This document shows, in pieces, positions 17,062 to 24,582 of a DNA stretch of 64,000 nt. A model generated the notes under the pieces. It saw only the letters and a list, made by a program, of their open reading frames with translations, ran no database searches and was not told the DNA's origin. How positions within the stretch are numbered: the stretch's first letter is position 1; every line of letters begins with the position of its first letter. This stretch comes from WHTX01 sp038255145 (GTDB lineage: Bacteria; Actinomycetota; Acidimicrobiia; Acidimicrobiales; CAIXPF01), in contig JBBSLP010000001.1 of the NCBI GenBank assembly GCA_038255145.1, positions 198,225-262,224 of the forward strand, in the 5' to 3' direction. Position numbers and translations under genes: made by a program.

Positions 17062-17688
17062 ATGGACTACACCGAACTCGTCAGCCCGGCCAGGCTCGAG
17101 GCCGCCGCCGCCCTCCGCCAGCTGGGCCACGCCTTCGTGGGCCACGAGGTCGACGACGCCGTGTTCGAGCGGGTGACGAAGCTCGTCGACGAGGTCCTGC
17201 CCGACTTCGAAGCCGGTAGCGCCCGGTCCCGCCCTGCGGATGCCATGAAGATGCGCCAGTTCGAGGAGGCGCCCGAGGACGGCAAGACCATGGACCACTT
17301 CCCCGACTGCGTCGTGTCGGGGTCGGCCAACCCCATGGGCATCGCCATCCAGGTCCACCGGGATGGCAACGACGCCGTGGTCAGCGTGAACCTGGGCTCG
17401 GCCTTCGAAGGGGCGCCGGGCCGGTCCCACGGCGGCATCGTGGCCGCCATCTTCGACGACGCCATGGGCTTCGTGCTGTCCATGGAGCAGACCCCGGCCT
17501 ACACGGGCCGGCTGACCATCAGCTACCTGGCCCCCACCCCCATCCAGGTGCCCATCGAGTTCCGCTGCCGACTGCGGACCCGTGACGGGCGCAAGCTGTT
17601 CATCGAAGGGGAGGCCCACCACGACGGCACCCGCCTGGCCGAGGCCGAGGGCCTGTTCATCGCCATCCCGCCCGAGCGCCTGGCGTGA
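17062..17688 (+). CDS. Hotdog-fold thioesterase (PaaI/4HBT-like)
   Basis: 208 residues from ATG 17062. The first 80 residues are helical and unassigned. The C-terminal 120 residues carry the hotdog signature: GRSHGGIVAAIFDDAMGFVL (helix with Asp-Asp after HGG), then LTISYLAPTPIQVPIEFRCR and LFIEGEAHHDG. It probably hydrolyses an acyl-CoA thioester. It lies 83 nt after the CoA-transferase, and its stop overlaps the start of the TetR gene by 4 nt. Confidence 0.86.
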   Translation: MDYTELVSPARLEAAAALRQLGHAFVGHEVDDAVFERVTKLVDEVLPDFEAGSARSRPADAMKMRQFEEAPEDGKTMDHFPDCVVSGSANPMGIAIQVHRDGNDAVVSVNLGSAFEGAPGRSHGGIVAAIFDDAMGFVLSMEQTPAYTGRLTISYLAPTPIQVPIEFRCRLRTRDGRKLFIEGEAHHDGTRLAEAEGLFIAIPPERLA

Positions 17689-18299
17689 GCGACCCCACCC
17701 TGCGCTGGGGCCACACCGCCCCCGGGGATCCCGCCGACGCCCGCTCCCGCCTGCTCGACGCCGCTGCGGAGTCCTTCGCCCGCCTGGGGGTGGCCAAGAC
17801 CACGGTGGAAGACGTGGCCCGCACGGCCAAGGTGTCGCGAGCCACGGTGTACCGCTACTTCGACGGCGGGCGCGACGAGCTGGTGCTCGGGGTGATCCTG
17901 CGCGACGCCGACCGCTACTTCGAGCGGGTGCGACCGCGCTTGGAACGCCAGGCCTCCCTGGGGGCGGCCGTGGTCGAGTTCGTCGACCTGGGGCTGCGGG
18001 GGGTGGCCCGGGACCCCGCCCTGCGCCGAATGTTCGACATCGGCGAGCCCGGCTCGACGGGCCACCAGGTGGCCGGTCGCTCCGTGGCGCTGTTCGAGAA
18101 GGTCACCGCCCTGTTCCGCCCCCTGTTCGAGCACTGGGCCGACCAGGTGCGCCCCGGCCTCGACCCCGCCGACGCCTCGGAGTGGATCCTGCGGGCGTTG
18201 TTGTCGCTGTTGTCCCTCGACGGCCCCCGCCGCCGCAGCCCCGACGGCGCCCGCACCTACCTCGAGACCTACCTGGTCCCCGCCATCGTCCGCCCCTGA
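17685..18299 (+). CDS. TetR/AcrR family transcriptional regulator
   Basis: 204 residues from a GTG within the thioesterase stop (GTGA). N-terminal HTH: RLLDAAAESFARLGVAKTTV, EDVARTAKVSRATVYRYFDG. The C-terminal ligand domain is helical with no further motif. Coupling to the thioesterase makes local repression of the CoA-transferase/thioesterase genes in response to an acyl-CoA or acid plausible. No operator was recognised. Confidence 0.9.
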   Translation: MSDPTLRWGHTAPGDPADARSRLLDAAAESFARLGVAKTTVEDVARTAKVSRATVYRYFDGGRDELVLGVILRDADRYFERVRPRLERQASLGAAVVEFVDLGLRGVARDPALRRMFDIGEPGSTGHQVAGRSVALFEKVTALFRPLFEHWADQVRPGLDPADASEWILRALLSLLSLDGPRRRSPDGARTYLETYLVPAIVRP

Positions 18300-18365
18300 G
18301 CGCGCGGTGGCCGCGGCGGCCCCTCCCCTGGGGCGGCCTTCCGGCATCCGGCCGAGGCCGACCTC

Positions 18366-18397
18366 TTGGATCGGTTCCGCATCGCATCGAATTGGGC
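18366..18397 (+). repeat. Dispersed repeat, copy 2 (left flank of small gene)
   Basis: Begins TTGGATCGGTTCCGCATC and ends TCGAATTGGGC. It is about 90 percent identical to the inverted copy at 18815-18847, and together they flank the gene at 18413-18745. It also matches copy 1 at 6471. Confidence 0.65.
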
Positions 18398-18412
18398 CAC
18401 TGGGACGTCGGA

Positions 18413-18745
18413 TCAGTGGTCCGTCGCGTCGTTCCAGCGACGCCGCACCCGGCTGGCCGTGACCTTGGGCAGGTATCCGATGGCGTAGTGGCCCCACCTC
18501 GGCCGTCGGACCCGGCCCAGGCTCACCTCGTGGCCCAAGGCGTCGGCGATGACCTTGGCGGGGTTGGCCCCATGGACGGTGTAGCCCGCTTGGCCCAAGC
18601 GGGTGAGGACATCGCTCGGGGACAGGCTCCCGGCCGACCGCAGGAGCACGACCAACGCGGCGTGACGTAGGGCCCGGCCAGCCAGCGGCTGAGCACGGAC
18701 GAAGGGGGCGTAAGGGCGGTTCGGGTCACCCACCGGGCTCTCCAT
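18413..18745 (-). CDS. Small winged-helix-like hypothetical protein flanked by inverted repeats
   Basis: 110 residues from ATG 18745; two or three codons upstream remain open. The middle reads ALRHAALVVLLRSAGSLSPS, DVLTRLGQAGYTVHGANPAK, VIADALGHEVSLGRVRR and RWGHYAIG. The order helix-helix-helix followed by a beta wing suggests a winged-helix DNA-binding domain. Similar small proteins occur in several copies in some actinobacteria, from memory rather than a search. Both flanks carry the same about 32-nt repeat in inverted orientation, so the gene may move or be copied as a unit. Function unknown. Confidence 0.55.
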   Translation of the reverse strand: MESPVGDPNRPYAPFVRAQPLAGRALRHAALVVLLRSAGSLSPSDVLTRLGQAGYTVHGANPAKVIADALGHEVSLGRVRRPRWGHYAIGYLPKVTASRVRRRWNDATDH

Positions 18746-18814
18746 CTCGGAGCAGGGACGGCAGGGGAAGACGGGGGTCAACCTACGCAGGCGGTATGAC
18801 AGCCACCCGCTCCC

Positions 18815-18847
18815 GCCCAATTCGACGTGATGCGGAACCGATCCAAA
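18815..18847 (-). repeat. Dispersed repeat, copy 3 (inverted, right flank)
   Basis: Read on the minus strand it is TTTGGATCGGTTCCGCATC, ACGTCGAATTGGGC. It differs from copy 2 at about four positions. It extends into the false N-terminal extension of the SDR frame downstream, which supports a later SDR start. Confidence 0.65.
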
Positions 18848-18895
18848 GCCTGGTCCCCCGAAGCGGCGCAGCCCGCTGCCGCCGGCTGGGCCACC

Positions 18896-19774
18896 ATGGG
18901 GGTCGTGCCCTACCAGAGCGTCTTCCGTGACAACCTGTTCGCCGACCAGGTGGTCCTCGTCACCGGCGGTGGCACCGGCATCGGCCGGTGCACGGCCCAC
19001 GAGCTGGCTGCCCTCGGCGCCACCGTCGTCCTGGTGGGAAGACGCCACGGCCCGCTCGAGGCCACCGGCACCGAGATCATCGACGACGGCGGCCGGGCCA
19101 GCTGGCACACCTGCGACATCCGGGAGGAGACCCAGGTGGCCGACACCGTCATGCGCATCGTGGCCGAGCACGACCGCATCGACGGCCTGGTCAACAACGC
19201 CGGCGGCCAGTTCTCCGCCCCCCTGGCCGAGATGAGCCAGAAGGGCTTCGAGACCGTGGTGCGCACCAACCTGGTGGGCGGCTTCCTCATGGCCCGCGAG
19301 GTGTTCACCCAGCACATGGCCGACGAGGGCGGGGCCATCGTCAACATCACCGCCGACCACGGCAACGGCATCCCCTTCATGGGCCACTCGTCCGCAGCCC
19401 GGGCGGGCATGGCCAACCTGACCCGCACCCTGGCCCTGGAGTGGGCCACCCACGGCGTGAGGGTCAACGCCGTGGCCCCGGGCTACGTGGCCTCCAATGG
19501 CTACGACACGTACGAGGGCGAGCCCTTCCACGAGCTGCTGACCAAGCTGCCCACCCTGACCGTGGCCCGCCGCCACGGCACCGAGGCCGAGGTCGCCGCC
19601 GCCATCACCTTCCTGCTCTCCCCCGCCGCCGCCTACATCACCGGCCAGGAGTTGCTCGTATCCGGGGGCACCGACCTGGTCAGCGGCCTGTGGCCCATCG
19701 CCGACCACGACCGCCTCCCCCCCTTCGACGGCTTCCACCGCTCCGTCACCCCCGGCGCCATCGGCCCCGGCTAG
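18896..19774 (+). CDS. SDR family oxidoreductase, peroxisomal trans-2-enoyl-CoA reductase-like
   Basis: 292 residues with the start at ATG 18896; the 23 upstream open codons read through the repeat. Classical Rossmann start VVLVTGGGTGIGRCTAHELA, NNAGG, and AVAPGYVAS. The usual YxxxK catalytic pair is not present: the equivalent position reads GHSSAARAGMANLTRTLALEW, the pattern of trans-2-enoyl-CoA/2,4-dienoyl-CoA reductases (AARAG). It probably reduces an enoyl- or dienoyl-CoA with NADPH. Its stop codon shares CTAG with the stop of the opposing crotonase gene. Confidence 0.87.
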   Translation: MGVVPYQSVFRDNLFADQVVLVTGGGTGIGRCTAHELAALGATVVLVGRRHGPLEATGTEIIDDGGRASWHTCDIREETQVADTVMRIVAEHDRIDGLVNNAGGQFSAPLAEMSQKGFETVVRTNLVGGFLMAREVFTQHMADEGGAIVNITADHGNGIPFMGHSSAARAGMANLTRTLALEWATHGVRVNAVAPGYVASNGYDTYEGEPFHELLTKLPTLTVARRHGTEAEVAAAITFLLSPAAAYITGQELLVSGGTDLVSGLWPIADHDRLPPFDGFHRSVTPGAIGPG

Positions 19775-20592
19775 CCGGCACCACCGAACTGGGCCGGGCG
19801 CTTCTCGATGAAGGCCCGCACGCCTTCACGGCCATCGACGGTCTCGAACAACCCGGCCAGTTCCTGCTTCTCGACCTCGACGCCCTGGGCGTGGGGCAGG
19901 TCGCGGGCGGCGTCCACGCAGCGCACGATGGCGGCGTGAGCCTCCCGGGGCCCCTCCGCGAACGCAGCCGCCCAGGTCAGGGCCTCTCCCTCGGCCCCGC
20001 CGGCGGCCACGACCCGGTCGACGAGGCCGATGCGCAGGGCCTCCTCCGGCCGAGCGGAGCGCCCGGTGAGCAGCAGGTCCAACGCCGGACCCCGACCCAC
20101 CAGGCGGGGTAGGCGTTGGGTGCCCTGGGCCCCGGGCAGCAGGCCGAGCTTGACCTCGGGCACCCCCAACCGGGCCGTCTCCGAGGCCACCCGGAGCGTG
20201 CACGCCATGGCCAGCTCCAACCCGCCCCCCAGGGCGTGGCCCTCGATGGCGGCCAGGGACAGCCAGGGAGCGCCGGCGATGCGGTCGAGCACGGCCCGCA
20301 ACCGGTCCAGGTAGTCGAGGAAGCGGTCGGCATCCAGCCCGTCGAGCAGCTTCAGGTCGGCCCCGGCTACGAAGAACCCGGGCACGGAGGAGCGCAACAC
20401 CACGGCGCCCACCCGGGCCGCATCGGCGCGGTCGCAGGCGGCGTCGAGCCCGGCGATGACGTTGTCACCCAGGGCGTTGGCCGGGGGCCGGGCCAGGGTG
20501 ACGATGCCCACCCCGGCGTAAGGCCCGTCGGGATCGGCCACCTCGAAAAGGACCGGCTCGGCGGTATCGCCCGTCTCCACAACAGTGCTCAC
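19771..20592 (-). CDS. Enoyl-CoA hydratase/isomerase family protein
   Basis: 273 residues. Crotonase core: VTLARPPANALGDNVIAGL, FFVAGADLKLLDGLD, AIEGHALGGGLELAMACTLR and LGVPEVKLGLLPGAQGTQRL. Both catalytic Glu positions are present (GGGLELA and PEVKLG), so it is likely an active hydratase. It starts 9 nt after the stop of the acyl-CoA dehydrogenase, forming an oxidation/hydration pair of a beta-oxidation-type pathway. It overlaps the SDR tail by 4 nt on the opposite strand. Confidence 0.9.
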   Translation of the reverse strand: MSTVVETGDTAEPVLFEVADPDGPYAGVGIVTLARPPANALGDNVIAGLDAACDRADAARVGAVVLRSSVPGFFVAGADLKLLDGLDADRFLDYLDRLRAVLDRIAGAPWLSLAAIEGHALGGGLELAMACTLRVASETARLGVPEVKLGLLPGAQGTQRLPRLVGRGPALDLLLTGRSARPEEALRIGLVDRVVAAGGAEGEALTWAAAFAEGPREAHAAIVRCVDAARDLPHAQGVEVEKQELAGLFETVDGREGVRAFIEKRPAQFGGAG

Positions 20593-20601
20593 AGCAACTC
20601 C

Positions 20602-21762
20602 TCAGCGGTAGGCGGTGAAGGCCCGGCCCATGGCCTCGCGGGCGATGACGCCCTTCATGATCTCCGGCGTGCCGTCGCCGACCTCGAGGCCCATGACGTC
20701 GTTCAGACGCTGGACCAGGGGCAGGTCGACGCCGAAGCCCGTCCAGCCGTGCATGAGCACGCAGGCGTGGATGGCCTCGGCCCCGCACTTGGGCCCCAAC
20801 CACTTGGCCATGGCCGCCTGGCTGATGTGGGGTCGGCCCTCGTCGGCCAGGGCCAGGGTCTCGTAACCCAGCAGGCGGGCGGCGTGGACGTGGGCCAGGT
20901 GCTCGGCCACCTGGAAGGCGATGCCCTCGTGACGGGCCAGCGGGCGCCCGAAGGCCTCCCGCTGCTTGACGTAGGCGATGGTCTCGTCGAGGGTCTGGGC
21001 GGCGGCGCCCACGCAGGCCAGGGCGATGATGGCCCGGTTGAAGTCGAAGGCCTGCATGGCGGCCACGAAGCCGGCCCCCTCGGCCCCGATCTGGTGGTCG
21101 GCCGGCACCCGCACGTCGTCGAAGAACAGCGACCCTCGCTGGGTCAGGTGCGCCGTGGAGCTGGAGTACACCTGGCGGGTCACCCCGGGCAGGTCCAGGG
21201 GCACGAGCACCATGGAGACCCCCGACGCCCCCGCGCCCCCGGTGCGGCAGAACACGATGCAGGCGTCGGCCGAGCCGGCGAAGGTGATGGACGACTTCTC
21301 CCCGTTGACCACCCACTCGTCGCCATCACGGCGGGCGGTGCACGACAGGCGCACGGCATCGGAACCAACGGCCGGTTCGGTCAGCGCGAAGGCCATGATC
21401 TTCTCCCCGGCCACCACGGGCGGGATCCAGCGCTGCTTGAGCTCCTCGCCGTCACCCAGGGCCAGCAGGCGCGAGCCGATGGTGGCCAGCTGCAGGAAGT
21501 AGGTGACGTTGAAGTCACCCCGGGCGATCTCCTCCGAGGCCAGGCCCATGGCCAGGTAGCCCCCGCCGGCGTCCAACGATCCCCCGTACTCACCCGGGGT
21601 GCACAGGCCGAGCACGCCCAGGGCGCCGAGCTCGGCCACCCGGTCCCGGGGGTAGGGCTCGGTCTTCCAGCGGGCGTAGTCGGGCAGCAGCCGCTTGGTG
21701 GCGTAGTTCCGCACGGTGTCGCGGAACGCCTCCAGCTCCTCGGGCACGAAGGGTGTGTGCAT
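20602..21762 (-). CDS. Acyl-CoA dehydrogenase
   Basis: 386 residues from ATG 21762 (MHTPFVPEELEAF). Family order: helical N-terminal domain, MAFALTEPAVGSDA (FAD-binding segment), a beta domain with GEKSSITFAG, and a C-terminal helical domain with YVKQREAFGRPLA. At the usual catalytic Glu position, near EGTxxI, the sequence reads GDGTPEIMKG, so the base is Asp (D363). Asp in this position is known in some cyclic acyl-CoA dehydrogenases. The crotonase downstream suggests substrate passage; the opposing SDR may also take part. Confidence 0.9.
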   Translation of the reverse strand: MHTPFVPEELEAFRDTVRNYATKRLLPDYARWKTEPYPRDRVAELGALGVLGLCTPGEYGGSLDAGGGYLAMGLASEEIARGDFNVTYFLQLATIGSRLLALGDGEELKQRWIPPVVAGEKIMAFALTEPAVGSDAVRLSCTARRDGDEWVVNGEKSSITFAGSADACIVFCRTGGAGASGVSMVLVPLDLPGVTRQVYSSSTAHLTQRGSLFFDDVRVPADHQIGAEGAGFVAAMQAFDFNRAIIALACVGAAAQTLDETIAYVKQREAFGRPLARHEGIAFQVAEHLAHVHAARLLGYETLALADEGRPHISQAAMAKWLGPKCGAEAIHACVLMHGWTGFGVDLPLVQRLNDVMGLEVGDGTPEIMKGVIAREAMGRAFTAYR

Positions 21763-21969
21763 CGCCCCGTAGTTGAGACGACGGGCATACCGCGGCGCCA
21801 ACCGGCCGAGGGTGATCGACGAAGCCTGCCCGTCCAGGCACCTGCCCCAGCAACGCCGACCATGCGGACGGCCGTTCGTGAAGTGCTTTCCGCTACCGAG
21901 GGCGATGGGTGGGAGCAGGCCGATCTGTCATCGACTCTTTGGCCCACACGGTGATGCGAACCCGCCTGG
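21763..21969. other. Intergenic region, no gene seen
   Basis: About 200 nt between divergent acyl-CoA dehydrogenase and toxin-antitoxin genes. It should carry the minus-strand promoter of the acyl-CoA dehydrogenase operon. No convincing motif was found in it. Confidence 0.4.
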
Positions 21970-21990
21970 ACGTACGTATAATACGTACGT
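21970..21990 (+). promoter_or_regulatory. Palindromic operator containing a TATAAT -10 box, probable leaderless promoter
   Basis: Two perfect 10-bp arms, ACGTACGTAT and ATACGTACGT, are separated by a single A at 21980. TATAAT occupies 21977-21982 inside it. The antitoxin GTG begins at 21989, 7 nt after the -10 box, so the transcript probably starts at or next to the start codon (leaderless). Binding of the antitoxin here would block RNA polymerase directly. No good -35 box was seen. Confidence 0.75.
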
Positions 21991-22219
21991 GCCGAACAAG
22001 ACGATCAGCGTCCCTGATGACGTCGTGCCCATCATCGACAGCCTCGACGTTCCGTTCTCAAGGTGGGTGACCGATCAGCTGCGGCGCCATGCGGCTCAGT
22101 CAACGATGAGCCTCGCGCAGCAGCTGCTGGCTGATGCTGCGCTGGCGGAAACCGAGCCGCCCACGGAGAACGAGGCGCGAGCAACTGGCGAGCGAATGGA
22201 ACGTTCCGCTCCGTGGTAG
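21989..22219 (+). CDS. mazE: MazE-type antitoxin (ribbon-helix-helix)
   Basis: 76 residues from GTG 21989. N-terminal RHH-like segment: NKTISVPDDVVPIIDSLDVP, FSRWVTDQLRRHAAQ. An acidic, flexible C-terminal region follows (LAETEPPTENEARATGERME), typical of antitoxin toxin-wrapping tails. It overlaps the toxin gene by 7 nt. The start codon coincides with the edge of a palindromic operator, so it should repress its own transcription, alone or with the toxin. Confidence 0.78.
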   Translation: MPNKTISVPDDVVPIIDSLDVPFSRWVTDQLRRHAAQSTMSLAQQLLADAALAETEPPTENEARATGERMERSAPW

Positions 22220-22530
22220 CACGAGGCGGCGTGTACTGGATCGACCTCGACAAGCGGCGACCGTGCGTCATCGTGTCGTCAGACGACGTGCTCAGCGTCA
22301 GGGTCTGGCAGACCCATGTCGTGCCCCTGACGTCCAACATCGAGCGAGCAGGCATCGCCGGCAACGTCTTGCTCGACGCCACGGTGACCGGCCTGCCGAA
22401 GGACTCCGTAGCCGTACCGCTCGGCCTGGAACTCGTCGATCGCTCGCTGCTGGTGGAGCGAGCCGGACAGCTGCCCCCCGCGTTGGTCGACGTCATCGAC
22501 GACGGCCTTCGAGCCTTGCTCGGCCTGTAG
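22213..22530 (+). CDS. mazF: MazF/PemK-family endoribonuclease toxin
   Basis: 105 residues from GTG 22213. CcdB/MazF fold motifs in order: GGVYWIDLDKRRPCVIVSSD, THVVPLTSNIERAG, GNVLLDATVTGLPKDSVAVP and LVERAGQLP. MazF toxins cut mRNA at short motifs. Length and motif order are normal, with no sign of inactivation. It pairs with the upstream antitoxin in a compact two-gene operon. Confidence 0.88.
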   Translation: MVARGGVYWIDLDKRRPCVIVSSDDVLSVRVWQTHVVPLTSNIERAGIAGNVLLDATVTGLPKDSVAVPLGLELVDRSLLVERAGQLPPALVDVIDDGLRALLGL

Positions 22531-22567
22531 GCGAACCCTCCACGAGGCGTACACAACCCTCTGGGAC

Positions 22568-22846
22568 TCAACGACGCCAGGCCCGCTCGACCAGCTTCTT
22601 GGCCTCGTCGGCCCACAGCACGATGCTGGCCAGGGCCATGCACAGCAGCCCGCCGTCGAGGCGCAGGTCGAGCGCGGCCAGGGTGACCAGGGCGGGCGCA
22701 GTGTCCGTCAGCAGGTTGATCCACAGGATCTGGGTGGCCAGCAGGGGCACGGCGGTGACGATGGTGGCGAAGTTGCCGTCGGCCAGGATCATGTCGGCCG
22801 CCTCCTTCGTCACGTCGGTGCCGGTGATGGCCATGGCCAGCCCCCC
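22568..22846 (-). pseudogene. Remnant of a cation-transporting P-type ATPase
   Basis: One open frame joins three separate pieces of a Ca2+-type P-ATPase. The hinge segment is MAITGTDVTKEAADMILADG-NFATIV. A transmembrane 5-6 fragment follows (PLLATQILWINLLTDTAPAL), and then the C-terminal TM10 tail (LCMALASIVLWADEAKKLVE). The intervening parts are deleted: roughly 50 residues between the first two and more than 100 between the last two. The Asp-phosphorylation domain is also absent. Reading frame is preserved, but no pump could be formed. Confidence 0.7.
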
Positions 22847-22914
22847 ACGGTCCGGACGGCCTCCCGGCGCCGCCCGCCCACCGCGGCCGGCCCGGGCGGT
22901 GGGGCTGTTGTCCC

Positions 22915-22929
22915 TAGACGGTCGGTCAA
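22915..22929 (+). promoter_or_regulatory. Candidate TetR operator
   Basis: TAGACGGTCGGTCAA; in reverse TTGAC-CGACC-GTCTA, an almost perfect 15-bp palindrome with TAGAC/GTCTA arms and one mismatch. It lies 2 nt before the ATG of the TetR gene at 22932. TAGACNGACNGTCTA-like sites are known for some TetR proteins. Likely autoregulatory and possibly controlling the dehalogenase genes. Confidence 0.5.
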
Positions 22930-22931
22930 CT

Positions 22932-23582
22932 ATGTTGGCCGCCGTGGCCCCCGTCGAGTCCCTCCGCCCCCAAGGGACGGACGCGTGCCCTGGGCTCAAC
23001 CCGGGCGAGCGGCTGGTGCAGGCGGCCTCGCAGCTCATGCACGAGCGGGGCTACGAAGCCGTGGGCGTGGCCGAGCTGTGCCTGGCCGCCGACGTCCGCA
23101 AGGGCAGCTTCTACCACTGGTGGCCGTCCAAGGCCGCCCTCACCGAGGCCATGCTCGACCGCAGCTGGGGTTGGGCCCGGGCCCAACTGTTCGACCCCGC
23201 CTTCGCCACCGGGCTGCCCACCCTCGACGCGTTCGCCCGCTACGGCGAGCTGCTCACCACCCACCTGCGTGACGGCGTCGAATCCGGCGACTGCGGGGTC
23301 CAGGGCTGCCAGTTCGGCAACCTGGCCGCGGAGATGTCCACCCGGGACCCCGCCATCCGCCGCCGGGTGGCCGCCGTGTTCGCCGACATGGCCGCCATCT
23401 TCGCCACCGCCATCGCCGCCGGGATCGAGCGGGGGGAACTGGCCGCCGACCTCGACCCCACCGGGGCGGCCGACGCCGTCCTCGCCCACGTCCAGGGCCT
23501 GATGGTGCTGGCCAAGGCCCGCAACGACCCCGCCCTGCTGGGCCGCCTGGGCGACGACACCGCCCGCCTGCTGACCCGCTGA
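22932..23582 (+). CDS. TetR family transcriptional regulator
   Basis: 216 residues from ATG 22932. HTH in residues about 27-75: RLVQAASQLMHERGYEAVGV, AELCLAADVRKGSFYHWWPS, KAALTEAML. The C-terminal domain has the CQFGNLAAEMS motif frequent in the LmrA/YxaF/NemR-like branch. It is followed after 36 nt by a haloalkane dehalogenase on the same strand, and a near-palindromic operator precedes its start. In rhodococci a TetR regulator (DhaR) controls the dehalogenase gene; a similar role is inferred here. Confidence 0.9.
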   Translation: MLAAVAPVESLRPQGTDACPGLNPGERLVQAASQLMHERGYEAVGVAELCLAADVRKGSFYHWWPSKAALTEAMLDRSWGWARAQLFDPAFATGLPTLDAFARYGELLTTHLRDGVESGDCGVQGCQFGNLAAEMSTRDPAIRRRVAAVFADMAAIFATAIAAGIERGELAADLDPTGAADAVLAHVQGLMVLAKARNDPALLGRLGDDTARLLTR

Positions 23583-23618
23583 GCACCACCCACCGACCAT
23601 CGCCACCCGGAGGCATCC

Positions 23619-24512
23619 ATGCCGATCTCCGCCGAGTTCCCCTACGAGAAGCGCCACCTCGAGGTGGCCGGCAAGCGCATGGCCTACGTCGAGGTGGGCG
23701 AGGGGGACCCCATCGTGTTGTTGCACGGCAACCCCACCTCGTCCTACCTGTGGCGCAACGTCATCCCCCACCTGTCCGGCCTGGGCCGCTGCATCGCTCC
23801 CGACCTGATCGGCATGGGGGACTCGGACAAGGTCGACGACCCCGGCCCCGGCTCTTACACGTTCGTCGAGCACCGCCACTACCTCGACGGCCTGCTCGAC
23901 CAGCTGGGCGTGGGCCGCGGTGACCACGACGTCACCCTGGTGGTCCACGACTGGGGCTCGGCCCTGGGCTTCGACTGGGCCAACCGCCACCGTGACGCCG
24001 TGGCCGGCATCGCCTACATGGAAGCCATCGTCCGCCCCGTGACCTGGGACGAGTGGCCCGGCGCGGCCAAGGGCGTCTTCCAGGGCTTCCGCTCCCCCGC
24101 TGGTGACGCCATGGCCCTCGACAAGAACGTGTTCGTCGAGCGGGTCCTGCCCGGGTCGATCCTGCGGACCCTGACCGAGGCCGAGCTCGACGAGTACCGC
24201 CGTCCCTTCCGCAACGCCGGCGAGGACCGTCGCCCCACCCTGACCTGGCCCCGGCAGATCCCCATCGAGGGCGAGCCCGCCGACGTGTGCGCCATCGCCG
24301 CCGACTACGCCGCCTGGCTGGCCCAGAGCGACGTGCCCAAGCTGCTGATCGACGCCGATCCCGGGGCCATCCTCATCGGCGCCCCCCGCGAGTTCGCCCG
24401 CACCTGGCCCAACCAGGACGAGGTCACCGTGTCCGGTGGACACTTCCTCCAAGAGGACAGCCCCGACGAGATCGGTGGCGCCATCGCCGCCTGGATCCGC
24501 AAGCGGACCTGA
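23619..24512 (+). CDS. Haloalkane dehalogenase (HLD-II, DhaA/LinB-like)
   Basis: 297 residues with an alpha/beta-hydrolase fold and all five HLD-II catalytic residues: Asn38 (LLHGNPTSSYLW), nucleophile Asp111 and halide-stabilising Trp112 (VVHDWGSALGFDW), Glu135 (AYMEAIVRPVTWDEWP), and His275 (SGGHFLQED). The catalytic acid after strand 6 rather than 7 is a mark of subfamily II. It hydrolyses carbon-halogen bonds of haloalkanes to alcohols. It sits between a TetR gene and a DsbA-like gene on one strand. Activity is predicted; substrate range is not. Confidence 0.94.
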   Translation: MPISAEFPYEKRHLEVAGKRMAYVEVGEGDPIVLLHGNPTSSYLWRNVIPHLSGLGRCIAPDLIGMGDSDKVDDPGPGSYTFVEHRHYLDGLLDQLGVGRGDHDVTLVVHDWGSALGFDWANRHRDAVAGIAYMEAIVRPVTWDEWPGAAKGVFQGFRSPAGDAMALDKNVFVERVLPGSILRTLTEAELDEYRRPFRNAGEDRRPTLTWPRQIPIEGEPADVCAIAADYAAWLAQSDVPKLLIDADPGAILIGAPREFARTWPNQDEVTVSGGHFLQEDSPDEIGGAIAAWIRKRT

Positions 24513-24582
24513 ACCCCCGGCCACGCCGGCCACAGCGCCCCCACCCCAAGCCGCACCAGCCGCATCGAGAACCGAGCCGAAC

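Noticed and set aside
18827..18895. Longer N-terminus for the SDR (start at 18827)
   Set aside because: The extra 23 codons read through the dispersed repeat and are not part of the Rossmann fold.
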